A stretch of DNA of 64,000 bases. Source: Aulostomus chinensis. Taxonomy: Eukaryota > Chordata > Actinopteri > Syngnathiformes > Aulostomidae. The position numbers and the translations under genes are program-made. Under the pieces are notes generated by a model. The model made no database searches. It was not told the DNA's origin and saw only the letters and a list, made by a program, of their open reading frames with translations. Below, piece by piece: positions 12,830-25,224 of the stretch (the first letter of the stretch is position 1; each line of letters starts with the position of its first letter). The stretch covers positions 31,541,041 to 31,605,040 of the forward strand of contig JBBMOA010000006.1 of NCBI GenBank assembly GCA_037954235.1. Direction: 5' to 3'.

Positions 12830-14480
12830 GGGGGGTTCCTTAATGAGCTTTCTTCATGCTTTTTTATGGAACTGGATTAATCAACATCAAAACTGAGTGA
12901 GTTTTCTAACACTGTGTGGCTTTATACCAGTGTATCTTGTAGCAAGTTTAATGTTCTAGTTGACAAGGTGTAATTGTCTGGGTTGAGATTCAGCCGAGGG
13001 AAAACTACATTTACGAAGTCACAAGGAAAAAGTCTGAGAAGATGGAGACTGTAGTTAGAGGCAAGTATCTCTATGGTAACAGCAGGTTTTGCCAAGGGTA
13101 GAGGAGAGATGCAGGAAGCTTGCTGGTTCTCTTTGGTGCCTATTTACCTGATTTGCATTTTACAGTACTGACAGGACTTTACAGGCAGAACAACACAGAA
13201 TATTCATAAAAGAGATTGTGGGCAATTAAAGACAGGTCAATAATGGTAGTATACTGCAGAGTATGATTGCCAAGTTGTAGATTATATTTCATACAGTATA
13301 TGATTGTCTCCCAGGAGGAGGGTATAGTCACATCTTTGGTTGTATATTAAAATCTGTTTTTACCTGTTTGAATGGCAGAGAGGGAACCAGGGGCACAGAA
13401 GCGTCCAACTCTCTATGGAACAGATCTGTCAGCGCTAGCTTGAGTTGTGATGAGAGAGGAGCTCTCCTGCTCCATGTCCCAGAGCGTCATTTCCCCAAAA
13501 GTCTCCTTCAGAAGCCCACACTGATCCTCATCTGGATTTGTGATATAATGACAGATGGTATTTTTGAAGTACTTTCTCAAGTGGTTCATGTTTATTTTAT
13601 AGAGAGACATGCTTAAGTCAAGTCTTTACCAAATTTCTGTAGGAAAACATTCACTCAACTGCTTTACTTTTGCAGTTTTGTTTAAAAGCCTTCTATTGCC
13701 ACAAGTATCAAATACTTAAGTATGACCTCTGCAGATAACAGTAGTTATTTTTTTAACTCTATGTCATACAAAGGTACTTATTTCATTTGTAGTACACATG
13801 CTTTTTGATCTGTCTTTATATGTTTGAGTTGTCATTGTATTAGCACATTAATAAAGGTTCTATGTGTCCCAGATCATGTTATTGAGCAAACATATCTGAT
13901 ACGAGAGCCCTGAACAGAATGGAATGCAGCCATATTTGGTGCTAGTTCCCCCTTTAGAACACTCCAAGGGTGCGTAGAGCATCACTGCCATAAAATACTT
14001 ACATTTATTAAAATGTATTCAGATGTTCAAATGCACAGATGTACTGAGTAATGCAAATGTACGTCAGCAAAGCTGCACAGCGTTGTAGTGTCACATTCTC
14101 CAGAGGGTCTGGCCCTTCAAGCGCTTGAAGCCTGTGGTGCTCAGCTGGGAACTGTACTTAGAACTTTGGACTGCTGCTATGGCACCAGCCTGGAGCCCTG
14201 AACCTCCCTGGCATGACTGCAGTGTTGCTAACTTCTTGTTGTCATGGCAATAGGAATAAAACAGCTCTTACTATCTGGAGAGGGTGAGTGATCAAGCTGG
14301 AGGGGAGAGGAAGGGAGAAGAGCTGTGAACTGGTGTGAGTGACTCTAGGCTGTAGCAACAGGTGCATTTTCACCTGTGCTGCCAAGGACCTGTCCTGCAG
14401 CCCTGCCCCTAGAAGGTTTTTGCGGAGTTCATGTGAGTCCGTGGGAACTTAACTTACATCAACTTTCACTCTTTTTTATT
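12690..14480. other. stretch with a (GT)n tract, otherwise nothing recognised
   Basis: A GT dinucleotide tract of about 42 bp lies at 12784-12825. The rest is A+T-rich with no recognised exon. Sequence near 14120-14475 resembles, at low similarity, the 5' flank of the LINE at 15740-15980, so the LINE 5' region may have been split by the TIR element at 14481. Confidence 0.4.
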
Positions 14481-15680
14481 AGGGCCTGAGCCAGTCCCTG
14501 GCGAAGACCCTATTATGTTTCGAAGTCACACTCGCCACTTCAAAAGTTAATTTGACCCCCTAAACATGCATGAAAACTCACCAAATTTGGTAAGCACATC
14601 GGGTGCGGCGAAAAATTCGATAATTAAAAAAAAAAGAGGCGCTCTACTCAATAGCGCCACCTACATACACAAAAAACCACGCCACAGACTGTAGGAATGT
14701 CCTACAGACATGGGACAAACACCATTGAACTCGTCTCATCAAGACGGATAAATCATGCACTCACACCCCTGACCTAACTGTAACAGGATGTCCACAATTT
14801 GGACACAAATGTCTAATTTTGGACAATTTTGCACCCCGAACAAAATCTATCTCCTCCTAAACCGTAAATGCCAGGGCTTCCAAACTTTCACACATTACTC
14901 TCCCAACTGTGCTGATTAAAAGTTGTTCAAGGTTAATATACTACGCGCTCGGTTTGGATTTTATGAGCCGTCAAAGTGGGGGAGACACTTTTCGCCTTAC
15001 AATGGAAGTCTATGGGGAGAGCGTGTCCTCTCAGGGTACATACTCTCAAACAAATGCTTCTCACATCTACACCATACATTCCACAGCTTTTAAAAACACA
15101 CCACTGTATTCCTGACAAAAATCCCTACAAAAATATGGTATTTTGTGTGACTTTTGACCAACGTAGGCCGAGTTATTCAGCTTTTACACACTACATTTCT
15201 CTGAATCCTCCACTCTCTCCACTCCAGCACAGATCAGACACAGTGCAGCGGGGGAGGGGTTCTTAAAGGGCCAGCTGGCAGCTCTGCTCTCAGCTCTGCT
15301 CTCAGCTCTGCTCTCAGCTCTGCTCTCACTCTAGCACAGATCAAAGACAGAGCAGTGGGGAGGGGTTCTTAAAGGGCCAGCTCTCAGCTCTGCTCTCACT
15401 CTAGCACAGATCAGACACAGTGCAGCGGGGGAGGGGTTCTTAAAGGGCCAGCTGGCAGCTCTGCTCTCAGCTCTGCTCTCAGCTCTGACACAGATGGCAG
15501 AGAGCGAGCAGAGAAGGGAGGGGCTCTTAAAGGGCCAGCTCTCAGCTCTGCACTCACACTGTGCAGCGCACTGAGGCTCGTATCTCCTAAACTACAAGGC
15601 CTAGGGATTTGCCGATTACACCGTTGGATTCGGGCCGGTGTCAAGGACGCGGCCGTAGGCCGCGCGGGGGCTCAGGCCCT
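14481..15680. mobile_element. 1.2-kb element with 12-bp perfect terminal inverted repeats
   Basis: The left end AGGGCCTGAGCC (14481-14492) is the exact reverse complement of the right end GGCTCAGGCCCT (15669-15680), and matching extends imperfectly outward. No transposase frame is present. The interior (about 15220-15560) holds near-identical direct repeats containing agcacagatcagacacagtg and GCTCTGCTCTCA units. It is a non-autonomous DNA-transposon-like repeat. The superfamily is not assigned because no clear target-site duplication is seen. Confidence 0.7.
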
Positions 15681-15984
15681 AACAACGCTGCTTGCAGCTT
15701 TAATTACATTTGCCTTCCCTCTGTTATTCCGGCTCGGTGTGTTTTGTTTCTGGCTCACGTCAGCTTTCTAGCTCCTTGAAGCCTGTGGAGCTCATGTGAG
15801 CTTGTTTGTACCTACTTCCTTCAACTTTCACTTCCTTTTCTTCATCCTGTACACTCGGCTAACGCTAACACCAGCAGAGCCACCATCTTGTCTGTTTAGA
15901 TATATATATTTTTTGTATACTGTTTCTGGCTTACGTTAGCTCACAAGCTCCAGGAAGTCTGTGGAGTTCATCTGCTAACGCCAG

Positions 15985-17878
15985 CCTGACTTGAACAACA
16001 GTCATCCTCGCCACCGTCCACTCGCTGCGGAATAAAACAGATGAACTCCAGGCAAACGTAAACTACCTGCACGAGTACAGGAGCGCACGCATCTTGGCAT
16101 TCACAGAGACTTGGCTCAACAAGGATGCTGACACCAGTGCAATGCACATGGACAGATTCAGCTCCCCCATCAGACTGGGCCACAACAGTGACGTCACCAG
16201 GAAACTACAGGGCAGAGGTGTGTGTTTATACGTGAAGCTTTGTTGGTGTTCCACCGCTCATGTGAGAGAGAAACTGTGCACTCCGGACTCCTGGCAGTCT
16301 CTCTCCTCCCGTTCTACCTCCCCAGGGAATTCGCACAACTCTTCTTTGTCCTGGTCTGCATCCACCCCAGAGCGAAGTCCACCACATCAGAACCACCCTG
16401 AATGAGCTGGAGCAACTATCCTCAGACTCCTCTAAATTCATCTTTGGGGACGTCAACCACTGCAACCCTGACAAATCCCTGAAAGGCTTTACACAATAAT
16501 ATCATGCACCACCCGCCTGGGGAGGACACTGAACAGATGCTATGGCTCTGTTCGCGATGCCTACAGGTCTGTTGCCCCCCCCCCAGCTCTGCTGATCACC
16601 ACACCACCCTGCTTATCCCTGCCTACAGCCTGGTCACTAGGAAAGCTGAGAAGGTGACCAAGACCATCAAACAGTGGACCAGTGAGGGAACAGTGGACCC
16701 TGCTCTCCAGGGATGTCTGGAGTCCACTGACTGGAGCAACCTCCTCTCTCCCTCCAATGACACTGATGGGAAGGTGGATGTGGTCTCCTCCTACATGAAC
16801 TACTGCGAGGAGAACATCATCCCCTCTAAATCAATCACCACCTTCCCCAATCATAAACCCTGGGTCACCAAGGGGATGAAGGAGATCATCAGCAGGAGGA
16901 AACAGATCTTCCTCACTGGGTCTGAGATGGAGGAGAAGGAGATAAGCAAGGAGGTCAAAAGAGCCATCAAGATCGCCAAGCTGAAGTACAAAAACACAGT
17001 GGGGGAGAAATTCCCTCAGGGGAACCTCCGTGCTGCTTGGCAGCGTCTGAAGAGCGTGACAGCTGTTAACTCTGTCACCAGTGATTCAGTCCACTTCAGT
17101 GGCAGCAGCCATCCATCCCTCCCCAACCACCTCAACTCCTTCTACACCAGGTTTGAGACCGACAACTCCACCCAGCTTGCCAACACCAGGTCCCACCTCA
17201 AGCCCGGCGCATCCCCCATCACATTCTGCACCAAAATATTGTGAGGGCCCTCCAGAGGACCAAGATGAACAGTGCGCCTGGCGCCGACAACATCAGTGGC
17301 TAGGCCCTCAAACACTGCACTGACCAGCTTGGATGCATCTTCCAAAGCCTCTTCCAGACCTCCATGGACACTGGCGCTGTCCCCAGGCTCTGGAAACACT
17401 CCACCATCATCCCCATCCCCAAGAGGAACCCTGCAAAGATCCCTAACAACCTCTGCCCAGTGGTCCTCACCTCCCACATGATGAAAGCCACGGAGAGGGT
17501 CATTACACAGCACATTCTCTCTTGGTCAGGCTCACATCTCCACCCCTAAAGGCAGCACAGAGAACTGTGGGGAGCACCAATCCCTGAATTTCGGACCTCT
17601 ACACCTCACAATCCAAGGGGAGGGCCCTCCGCATCATGAAGGACTCCAGCCATCCCGCTCACAGTCTGTTTCGTCCTCTCCCCTCTGGCAGGCAGCTGAG
17701 GAGCATCCAGAGCAAGACCACCACGCTCAGGAACTGTTTCTTCCCTGCAGCTGTCAGACTGCTGAACTTGAGCCGTGCGCTGTAGTCTCCCACACTCTCC
17801 CATCTTTCAGAGCAATATCTCCTCCATTAAGTGCAATATCCCTCAACTGATTACATGTACATACTGTTTATATGTGTG

Positions 17879-17926
<48 letters not shown>

Positions 17927-18159
17927 CCCCTCCATTAGAGCAATATCTCCCAACCTCAACAGCACTGTCTACTTTACACACAGTGTTTATATTTGATTTT
18001 GTATCTTTTTTATATAGATATATGTACATATTCTGTTACTTGACTTTATTTTTGTCCTTAGCTTCCTATTACCTTGGCTTATACCGGGACCTGAGTTCTA
18101 ATTTTGTACCACTAACATGGAAATGCGAATGGTATGACAATAAAGATCCTTGAATCCTA
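15985..18159 (+). mobile_element. degenerate non-LTR retrotransposon (Rex1/CR1-like), copy 1
   Basis: Endonuclease remnants are read in shifting frames at 16000-16500 (ILAFTETWLN; LPREFAQLFFVLVCIHPRA). The 16504-17244 frame follows, a linker with NHKPWVTKGMKEI and KLKYKN, then the first reverse-transcriptase motifs at 17245-17540 (PRLWKHSTIIPIPKRNPAKI). The sequence then jumps to the C-terminus (ALRIMKDSSHP; FFPAAVRLLN) at about 17620-17785. The catalytic core is missing. The 3' UTR contains a TA microsatellite (about 17886-17920) and ends TGACAATAAAGATCCTTGAA. Frameshifts and the deletion show it is dead. Confidence 0.85.
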
Positions 18160-18169
18160 CAATTCACAC

Positions 18170-20332
18170 ATCGGGCAGGCGGGGGCGTCAGTGACACCCG
18201 AGCCTCCAGCTTCCCAACACCTGGGCCAGGCTTCTGTTTCGTGACTTCTCCTCTGCTTTTAACACCCTGCAGCCACACATCCTGGCAGAGAGGCTCCACC
18301 TAAACTTCACCCTGGACGACCAGCTCCTTCTCTGGATCCTGGACTTCCTCACTCACAGAACACAGAGAGTCTGGATCACCAGCAGCCTGTCTGACCTCCT
18401 TACCACCTCTAGGCTCCCCACATGGCTGAGTGCTCTCACCTCTGCTCTTCTTCCTCTACACCGATGAGCGCAGGGCCTCACAACCTGACTGTCATCTAGT
18501 GAAGTTTGCTGAAGACACAGTCCTCCTGTCCCTCCTGTGCGGCTCCACCCAGCAGCATGGACCTGCCCTGCAGCAGTTGGTTGACTGGTGTGACACCTCC
18601 ACCTCCCGGCTGGAGCTTAACGTCAGCAAGACCAAGGAGATGGTGGTGACCTTCTCCGGAAGACAGACGCAGATGGCTGCTGCCGTCTCCACCATGATCC
18701 ATGGGTCATTGGTGGAGACTGTAACGGAGTGCAAATATCTGGGGACCGTCTTTGAGGACCACCTGAGGTTCTCCTTTAACATGGAGGAGATCCTGAAGAA
18801 GTGCCACCAGAGAATGTACCTGCTGAGGAAACTGAACTCCTTCTCTGTCAGCAACAAGATCCTTCTGACCTTCTCCTACACATTTATTGAATCAGTCTTA
18901 TGGTTCTCAGTGGTCTGCTGGTTCCACTCATCAACCTGCAGGACAAGAGCCCCCTACATAGCATCGTCAAGGTGTGTTCCAAAATTACTGGACTTCCCAT
19001 TCACTCCCTGACGGCTGTGTATGAGCAGCAGGTCTGCGGCATGGCTGCCCAGATCCTGAAGGACCCCTCCCACGCTCTCTTCCCAGCATTCGAGAGGCTG
19101 CCATCTGGTTGCAGGCTACAGTGTCGGCCTGCAGGCTGCACTACTCCCTCTACTGCCCTGCTCCCTCTACTGCCCTACCACCTCGAATGCACTACTCCCT
19201 CTACTGCACTACTCCCTCCACTGCACTACTCCCTCTACTGCACTACCACCTCTACTGCACTACTACCTTTACTGCACGACCACCTCGAATGCACTACTCC
19301 CTCTACTGCACTACTCCCTCCACTGCACTACCACCTCAACTGCACTACTCCCTCTAATGCACTACTCCCTCTACTGCACTACTTCCTCTAGTGCACTATT
19401 ACCTCGACTGATCTACCACCTCTACTGTACTACTCCCTCTACTGCACTACCACCTCTACTGCACTTTTACCTCTACTGATCTACCAACTCTACTGCACTT
19501 TTACCTCTACTGATCTACCACCTCTACTGCACTACCACCTCAACTGCACTACTCCCTCTAATGCACTACTACTTCTAGTGCACTATTACCTCGACTGATC
19601 TACCACCTCTACTGTAGTACTCCCTCTACTGCACTTTTACCTCTACTGCACTTTTACCTCTACTGATCTACCAACTCTACTGCACTTTTACCTCTACTGA
19701 TCTACCACCTCTACTGCACTACCACCTCAACTGCACTACTCCCTCTAATGCACTACTACTTCTAGTGCACTATTACCTCGACTGATCTACCACCTCTACT
19801 GTAGTACTCCCTCTACTGCACTTTTACCTCTACTGCACTTTTACTTCTACTGATCTACCACCTCTACTGCACTACCACCTCAACTGCACTACTCCCTCTA
19901 ATGCACTACTCCCTCTACTGCACTACTCCCTCTACTGCACTACTACTTCTAGTGCACTATTACCTCGACTGATCTACCACCTCTACTGCACTACCACCTC
20001 AACTGCACTACTCCCTCTAATGCACTACTCCCTCTACTGCACTACTACCTCTAGTGCACAACCACCTGTACTGCACTATTACCTCGACTGCACGACCACC
20101 GCTACCGCACGACTCCCTCTACTGCACGACTCCCTCTACTGCACTACTCCCTCTACTGCACCACTACTTCTATAATGCACTTCACAAAGCAGCTGCTAAC
20201 CCCGGGAGGTGGAGACTTCCTTGCACTTACTTATCTCATGTTGTGTTGTTGTTGTAACTGTACCACTCTCTGCTCCCTGAATTGCCCCCCAAAGGAGATC
20301 AATAATGTTTTCTTCATCTGAATCTGAATCAG
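18170..20332 (+). mobile_element. degenerate non-LTR retrotransposon (Rex1/CR1-like), copy 2
   Basis: The frame at 18430-19011 carries reverse-transcriptase motifs: LVKFAEDTVLL in the place of the FADD catalytic box (here AED), LELNVSKTKEMVV and CKYLGTVFED. Sequence at 18230-18420 gives the preceding motif in other frames, and the C-terminus continues at 18945-19130 in a shifted frame. The 3' UTR is expanded into a minisatellite, and the element ends near 20332 in a TGAATCTGAATC tail. It is inactive. Confidence 0.85.
19130..20172. repeat. minisatellite in the LINE 3' UTR (about 17-bp unit)
   Basis: Units of the form ctactccctctactgca alternate with ctaccacctctactgca and cttttacctctactgatcta variants, about 60 copies. 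Both flanks are LINE sequence (C-terminal coding to the left, 3' UTR and tail to the right), so the array grew inside the element. A 155-165-bp higher-order duplication is visible between 19480 and 19870. Confidence 0.88.
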
Positions 20333-20339
20333 GACAAAA

Positions 20340-23300
20340 TGAATATGAACATTAAAGAAATGTATTTGAACACTAACAGACATATCTGAACACTAATAGA
20401 ACGTATATGAACACTATCAGACTGATCTGAAAAGTAATAGAACGTATCTAAACACAAATAGTACTTATCTAAACACTAATAGAACGTATCTAAACACAAA
20501 TAGTACTTATCTAAACACTAATAGAACGTATCTAAACACAAATAGTACTTATCTAAACACTAATAGAACGTATCTGAACACTAATAGTACTTATCTGAAC
20601 ACTAATAGAACGTCTCTGAATATTAATAGAAAGTATCTAAACACTAATAGAACGTATCTGAACACGAATAGAACGTATCTGAACACCAATAGAACGTATC
20701 TGAACACCAATAGAACGTAACTGAACACTAATAGAATGTATCTTAACACTAATAGAACATATCTTAACACTAAAAGAACATATCTTAACACTAAAAGAAC
20801 GTATCTGAACACTAATAGAACGTATCTGAACACTAATGGAACGTCTCTGAACACTAATAGAACGTATCTGAACATTAACAGAACATATCTTAACACGAAT
20901 ACACCAATCTGAACACTAATAGAACGTATCTGAACATTAATGGAACGTCTCTGAACACTAATAGAACGTATCTGGACATTAATACACCAATCTGAACCCT
21001 AGTAGAACGTATCTGAATATTAATAGAAAGAATCTAAACACTAATAGAACGTATCTGAACACTAATAGAACGTATCTGAACACTAATAGATCAATCTGAA
21101 CACTAATAGAATTTATCTGAACATTAATAGAAAGTATCTAAACACTAATAGAAAGTATCTGAACACTAATAAAACGTATCTGAACATTAACAGAAAGTAT
21201 CTAAACACTAACAGAATGTATCTGAACACGAATAGAACGTAACTGAACACTAATAGAATGTATCTTAACACTAATAGAACATATCTTAACACTAAAAGAA
21301 CGTATCTGAACACTAATAGAACGTATCCGAACACTAATGGAACGTCTCTGAACACTAATAGAACGTATCTGAACATTAACAGAACATATCTGAACACGAA
21401 TATACCAATCTGAACACTAATAGAACGTATCTGGACATTAATAGAATGTATCTGAACACTAACAGAACGTATCTGGACATTAGTAGAACGTATCTGAACA
21501 CTAACAGAACGTATCTGAACACTAATAGAATGTATCCGAACACTAATAGAATGTCTCTGAACACTAATAGAACGTATCTGAACATTAATAGAAAGTATCT
21601 AAACACTAACAGAATGTATCTGAACACTAATAGAACGTATCTGAACATTAATAGAAAGTATCTAAACACTAACAGAATGTATCTGAACACGAATAGAACG
21701 TAACTGAACACTAATAGAATGTATCTTAACACTAATAGAACATATCTTAACACTAAAAGAACGTATCTGAACACTAATAGAACGTATCCGAACACTAATG
21801 GAACGTCTCTGAACACTAATAGAACGTATCTGAACATTAACAGAACATATCTGAACACGAATATACCAATCTGAACACTAATAGAACGTATCTGGACATT
21901 AATAGAATGTATCTGAACACTAACAGAACGTATCTGGACATTAGTAGAACGTATCTGAACACTAACAGAACGTATCTGAACACTAATAGAATGTATCCGA
22001 ACACTAATAGAATGTCTCTGAACACTAATAGAACGTATCTAAACACTAATAGTACTTATCTGAATACAAATAAAACGTCTCTGAACACTAATGGAATGTA
22101 TCTGAACACTAATAGAACATATCTAAACATTAATAGAACGTATTTGAACACTAACACACCAATCTCAACACTAATAGAATGTATCTGAACATTAATAGAA
22201 CGTATCTAAACACGAATAGAACGTAACTGAACACTAATAGAACATATCTTAACACTAATATAACGTATCTGAACAATAACAGTCCTGTCTAAAAAAATAA
22301 GAGATAGTATCTAAACATGAATAGAACGTTTCTGAACACTAATGGAACGTCTCTGAGCACTAATAGAACATATCTGAACATTAACAGAACGTATCTGAAC
22401 AATAATAGACCTGTCTAAAAAATAAGGGAGAGTATCTAAACATGAATAGAACGTTTCTGAACACTAATGGCACATCTCTGAACACTAATAGAACATATCT
22501 GAACATCAAGAGAATGTATCTGAACAACAATAGACCTGTCTAAAAAATAAGGGAGAGTATCTAAACACGAATAGAATGTAACTGAACACTAATAGAATGT
22601 ATTTTAACACTAAAAGAACATATCTGAACATTAACAACGTATCTGAACATTGGCAGATGTACATGATCACTAATAGAATGTCTCTGAACACTAAGAGAAC
22701 GTATCTGAACATTAATAGAATGTATCTAAACACGAAGAGAACATAACTGAACAGTAATAGAATGTACCTGAACACTAATTGAATGTATCTGAACACTAAT
22801 AGAACGTATCTGAACATTAACAGAACATATCAGAACACGAAGAGAACATAACTGAACAGTAATAGAATGTATCTGAACACTAATAGAATGTACCTGAACA
22901 CTAATAGAATGTATCTGAACACTAATAGAATGTACCTGAACACTAATAGAATGTATCTAAACACTAATAGAATGTATCAGAACACGAAGAGAACATAACT
23001 GAACAGTAATAGAATGTATCTGAACACTAATAGAATGTACCTGAACTCTAATAGAATGTATCTAAACACTAATAGTACTTAACTGAACACTAATAAAACA
23101 TATCAGAACATTAATAAAAAGTATCTAAACACTAATAGAACGTATCAGAACACAAATAGAACGTCTCTGAACATGAATACATCAATCTGAACACTAATAG
23201 TACGAATCTGAACACTAACAGAACGTATCTGAACATTAATAGAACATATCTAAACACGAATAGAACATAACTGAACACTAATAGAATGTATTTTAACACT

Positions 23301-23965
23301 AAAAGAACATATCTGAACATTAACAACGTATCTGAACATTGGCAGATGTACATGATCACTAATAGAATGTCTCTGAACACTAAGAGAACGTATCTGAACA
23401 TTAATAGAATGTATCTAAACACGAAGAGAACATAACTGAACAGTAATAGAATGTATCTGAACACTAAAAGAACGTATCTGAACACTAATAGAACGTAACT
23501 GAACACTAATCGAACGTATTTTAACACAAAGAACACATCTGAACACTAATGGAACGTATTTTAACACTGAAAGAACATATCTGAACACTAATAGAATGTA
23601 TCTAAACACGAAGAGAACATAACTGAACAGTAATAGAATGTATCTGAACACTAAAAGAACGTATCTGAACACTAATCGAACGTAACTGAACACTAATCAA
23701 ACGTATTTTAACACTGAAAGAACATATCTGAACACTAATGGAACGTATCTGAACACTAATAGAACGTAACTGAACACTAATCAAACGTATTTTAACACTG
23801 AAAGAACATATCTGAACACTAATAGAACGTATCTGAACCCGAAAGGAATGTATCTGGACACTTTTAGAACCTTTATGAAAAGTCATAAACGTATCTGAAG
23901 ACTTACATGGCATATCTGAACACTCATACAAAAGAAACTGAACACTATTCGAACATGTCTGACAA
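20340..23965. repeat. 21-bp minisatellite, about 170 copies
   Basis: The unit is gaacactaatagaacgtatc plus one base, with many point variants and a few length variants. It yields spurious minus-strand frames (FRYVLLV heptapeptide) and plus-strand frames (LNTNRTY). A block of about 22 units is duplicated almost perfectly at an offset of about 461 bp (21115-21575 versus 21580-22040), and another block near 22550-22800 recurs near 23260-23470. It starts directly after the LINE copy 2 tail. Confidence 0.93.
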
Positions 23966-23969
23966 TAGG

Positions 23970-24516
23970 AACACACAGTAACAGTCCACATGTTCTAGAG
24001 CCGAGCAGTAGGCAGGAGGGGGAGGGGATTTCGTGCTTTTAATAGACATCCTCTCCTGCGTCGCTCTTTCTCCCGCCTGCCTCCTGATCACAAAAGCTGC
24101 CAAATATATCCAGTGGTGGTAAAAGAGGCTGTTGTGAGAACACAAGCTCTATTTATAGAGCGTCCAGCGTGTTTGGTCAGCTCGGGATGGAGTATACTCA
24201 CTAGATAAAAACATGGTCTGATCATCATCCATGTGATTACACTGTGTTAACATCTCCAACATGTTGTTGCTTTAATGCTTTCTGTTGTATTAAAATGTGA
24301 TTTGTTCATGTTCTCATGAAAGCCACATGGGCCAGATCAGAACATAGTCAGTGGGATTCTCAGCCTATCAAACAGGGGAGCCTGGTGGTTAACCGTAGCA
24401 AACGCTAAGGTTTCAAAGTGTCAGCTTCGGAGACACATCAGTTTACTGTCTTGTTTTCTTCCATCTTCCCTTTCTGTCCCTCTCTGAATCCCTCTGTCTC
24501 CCTCTTACTCCAACAG
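23970..24516. other. unique sequence upstream of the candidate cit exon
   Basis: No gene is recognised here. The last 80 bp (24440-24516) form a pyrimidine-rich tract ending CTTACTCCAACAG, a good splice acceptor for the exon at 24517. If citron transcription starts inside this locus, a promoter could lie here, but no core element is evident. Confidence 0.4.
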
Positions 24517-24622
24517 ACTTGTGACTGCACCCATCACCTCTGGAGACGAGACCACTGCCCTTGGTACAAACTCATCCATTTACAAACAGAACTCAGCCAG
24601 AATTACTGGACACATGTCACAG
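24517..24622 (+). CDS. cit: candidate citron exon upstream of the coiled coil (not kinase)
   Basis: A strong polypyrimidine tract and CAG acceptor precede 24517, and a GTATTA donor follows 24622. One base completes a preceding codon, then 35 codons (LVTAPITSGDETT ... ITGHMSQ) end in phase 0, which matches the phase-0 start of the citron exon at 25225. The peptide is Ser/Thr-rich and uncharged, unlike the coiled coil and unlike the kinase-tail exon that precedes it in mammalian CIT-K as I recall it. It may belong to a citron-N-type transcript. Its reality rests only on splice signals, frame and phase. Confidence 0.5.
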
Positions 24623-25224
24623 GTATTATTCTTCATGTGGTTAGAGAAGGGTGATCCCCAAAATATGATATACTGTATCATCTGGTTTTGCACTGAGATC
24701 CATTAATCCTCTGTGCTGGACTTGCTGACACCTCTGCTGACGGGGTCAGACTTTTTTCTTTGTAAGATGATGCATGTTGTCCACAGCCTGGAATCCTAGG
24801 GAGAGAAGTGTGAGGGCTAATTCACCACACCATCCCACTGTCAAGTGCAAAATTTGAATGCAATTAGCAAATTCAGGTCCTGTTGGTCTCAGAGGTTAGC
24901 GTAAAGTTGACTCACCTGGACTGTGTGTCCATGCTGTTCTACACCAAGTGCTGGGACTGTCAAGCCAGTCCTGTTGTGTCTCTGGTTTTCAGGCGTCCAC
25001 AGTGGCACATTCTAACTGAATCATCGAACGCTACTGGTCTGATAACATGCGGTACCAAGCAAGAGCAGCTTTGTACACTCTCATTTCTAGTGTATGATAC
25101 TAATATTGTTGTTACAGTAGTACAGCTGCTCCCTGAGGAGATGCTGTACTGATGTTTCCTGCTGGCATCCAGGGGCCCCAGAAAGTCATGAAAACTCAGC
25201 TCGGTGCTGTCTTCTTGTCTCCAG

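Noticed and set aside
16504..17244. Novel 246-residue protein gene
   Set aside because: Matches the endonuclease-RT linker of Rex1/CR1-like LINEs and is flanked by other fragments of the same element.
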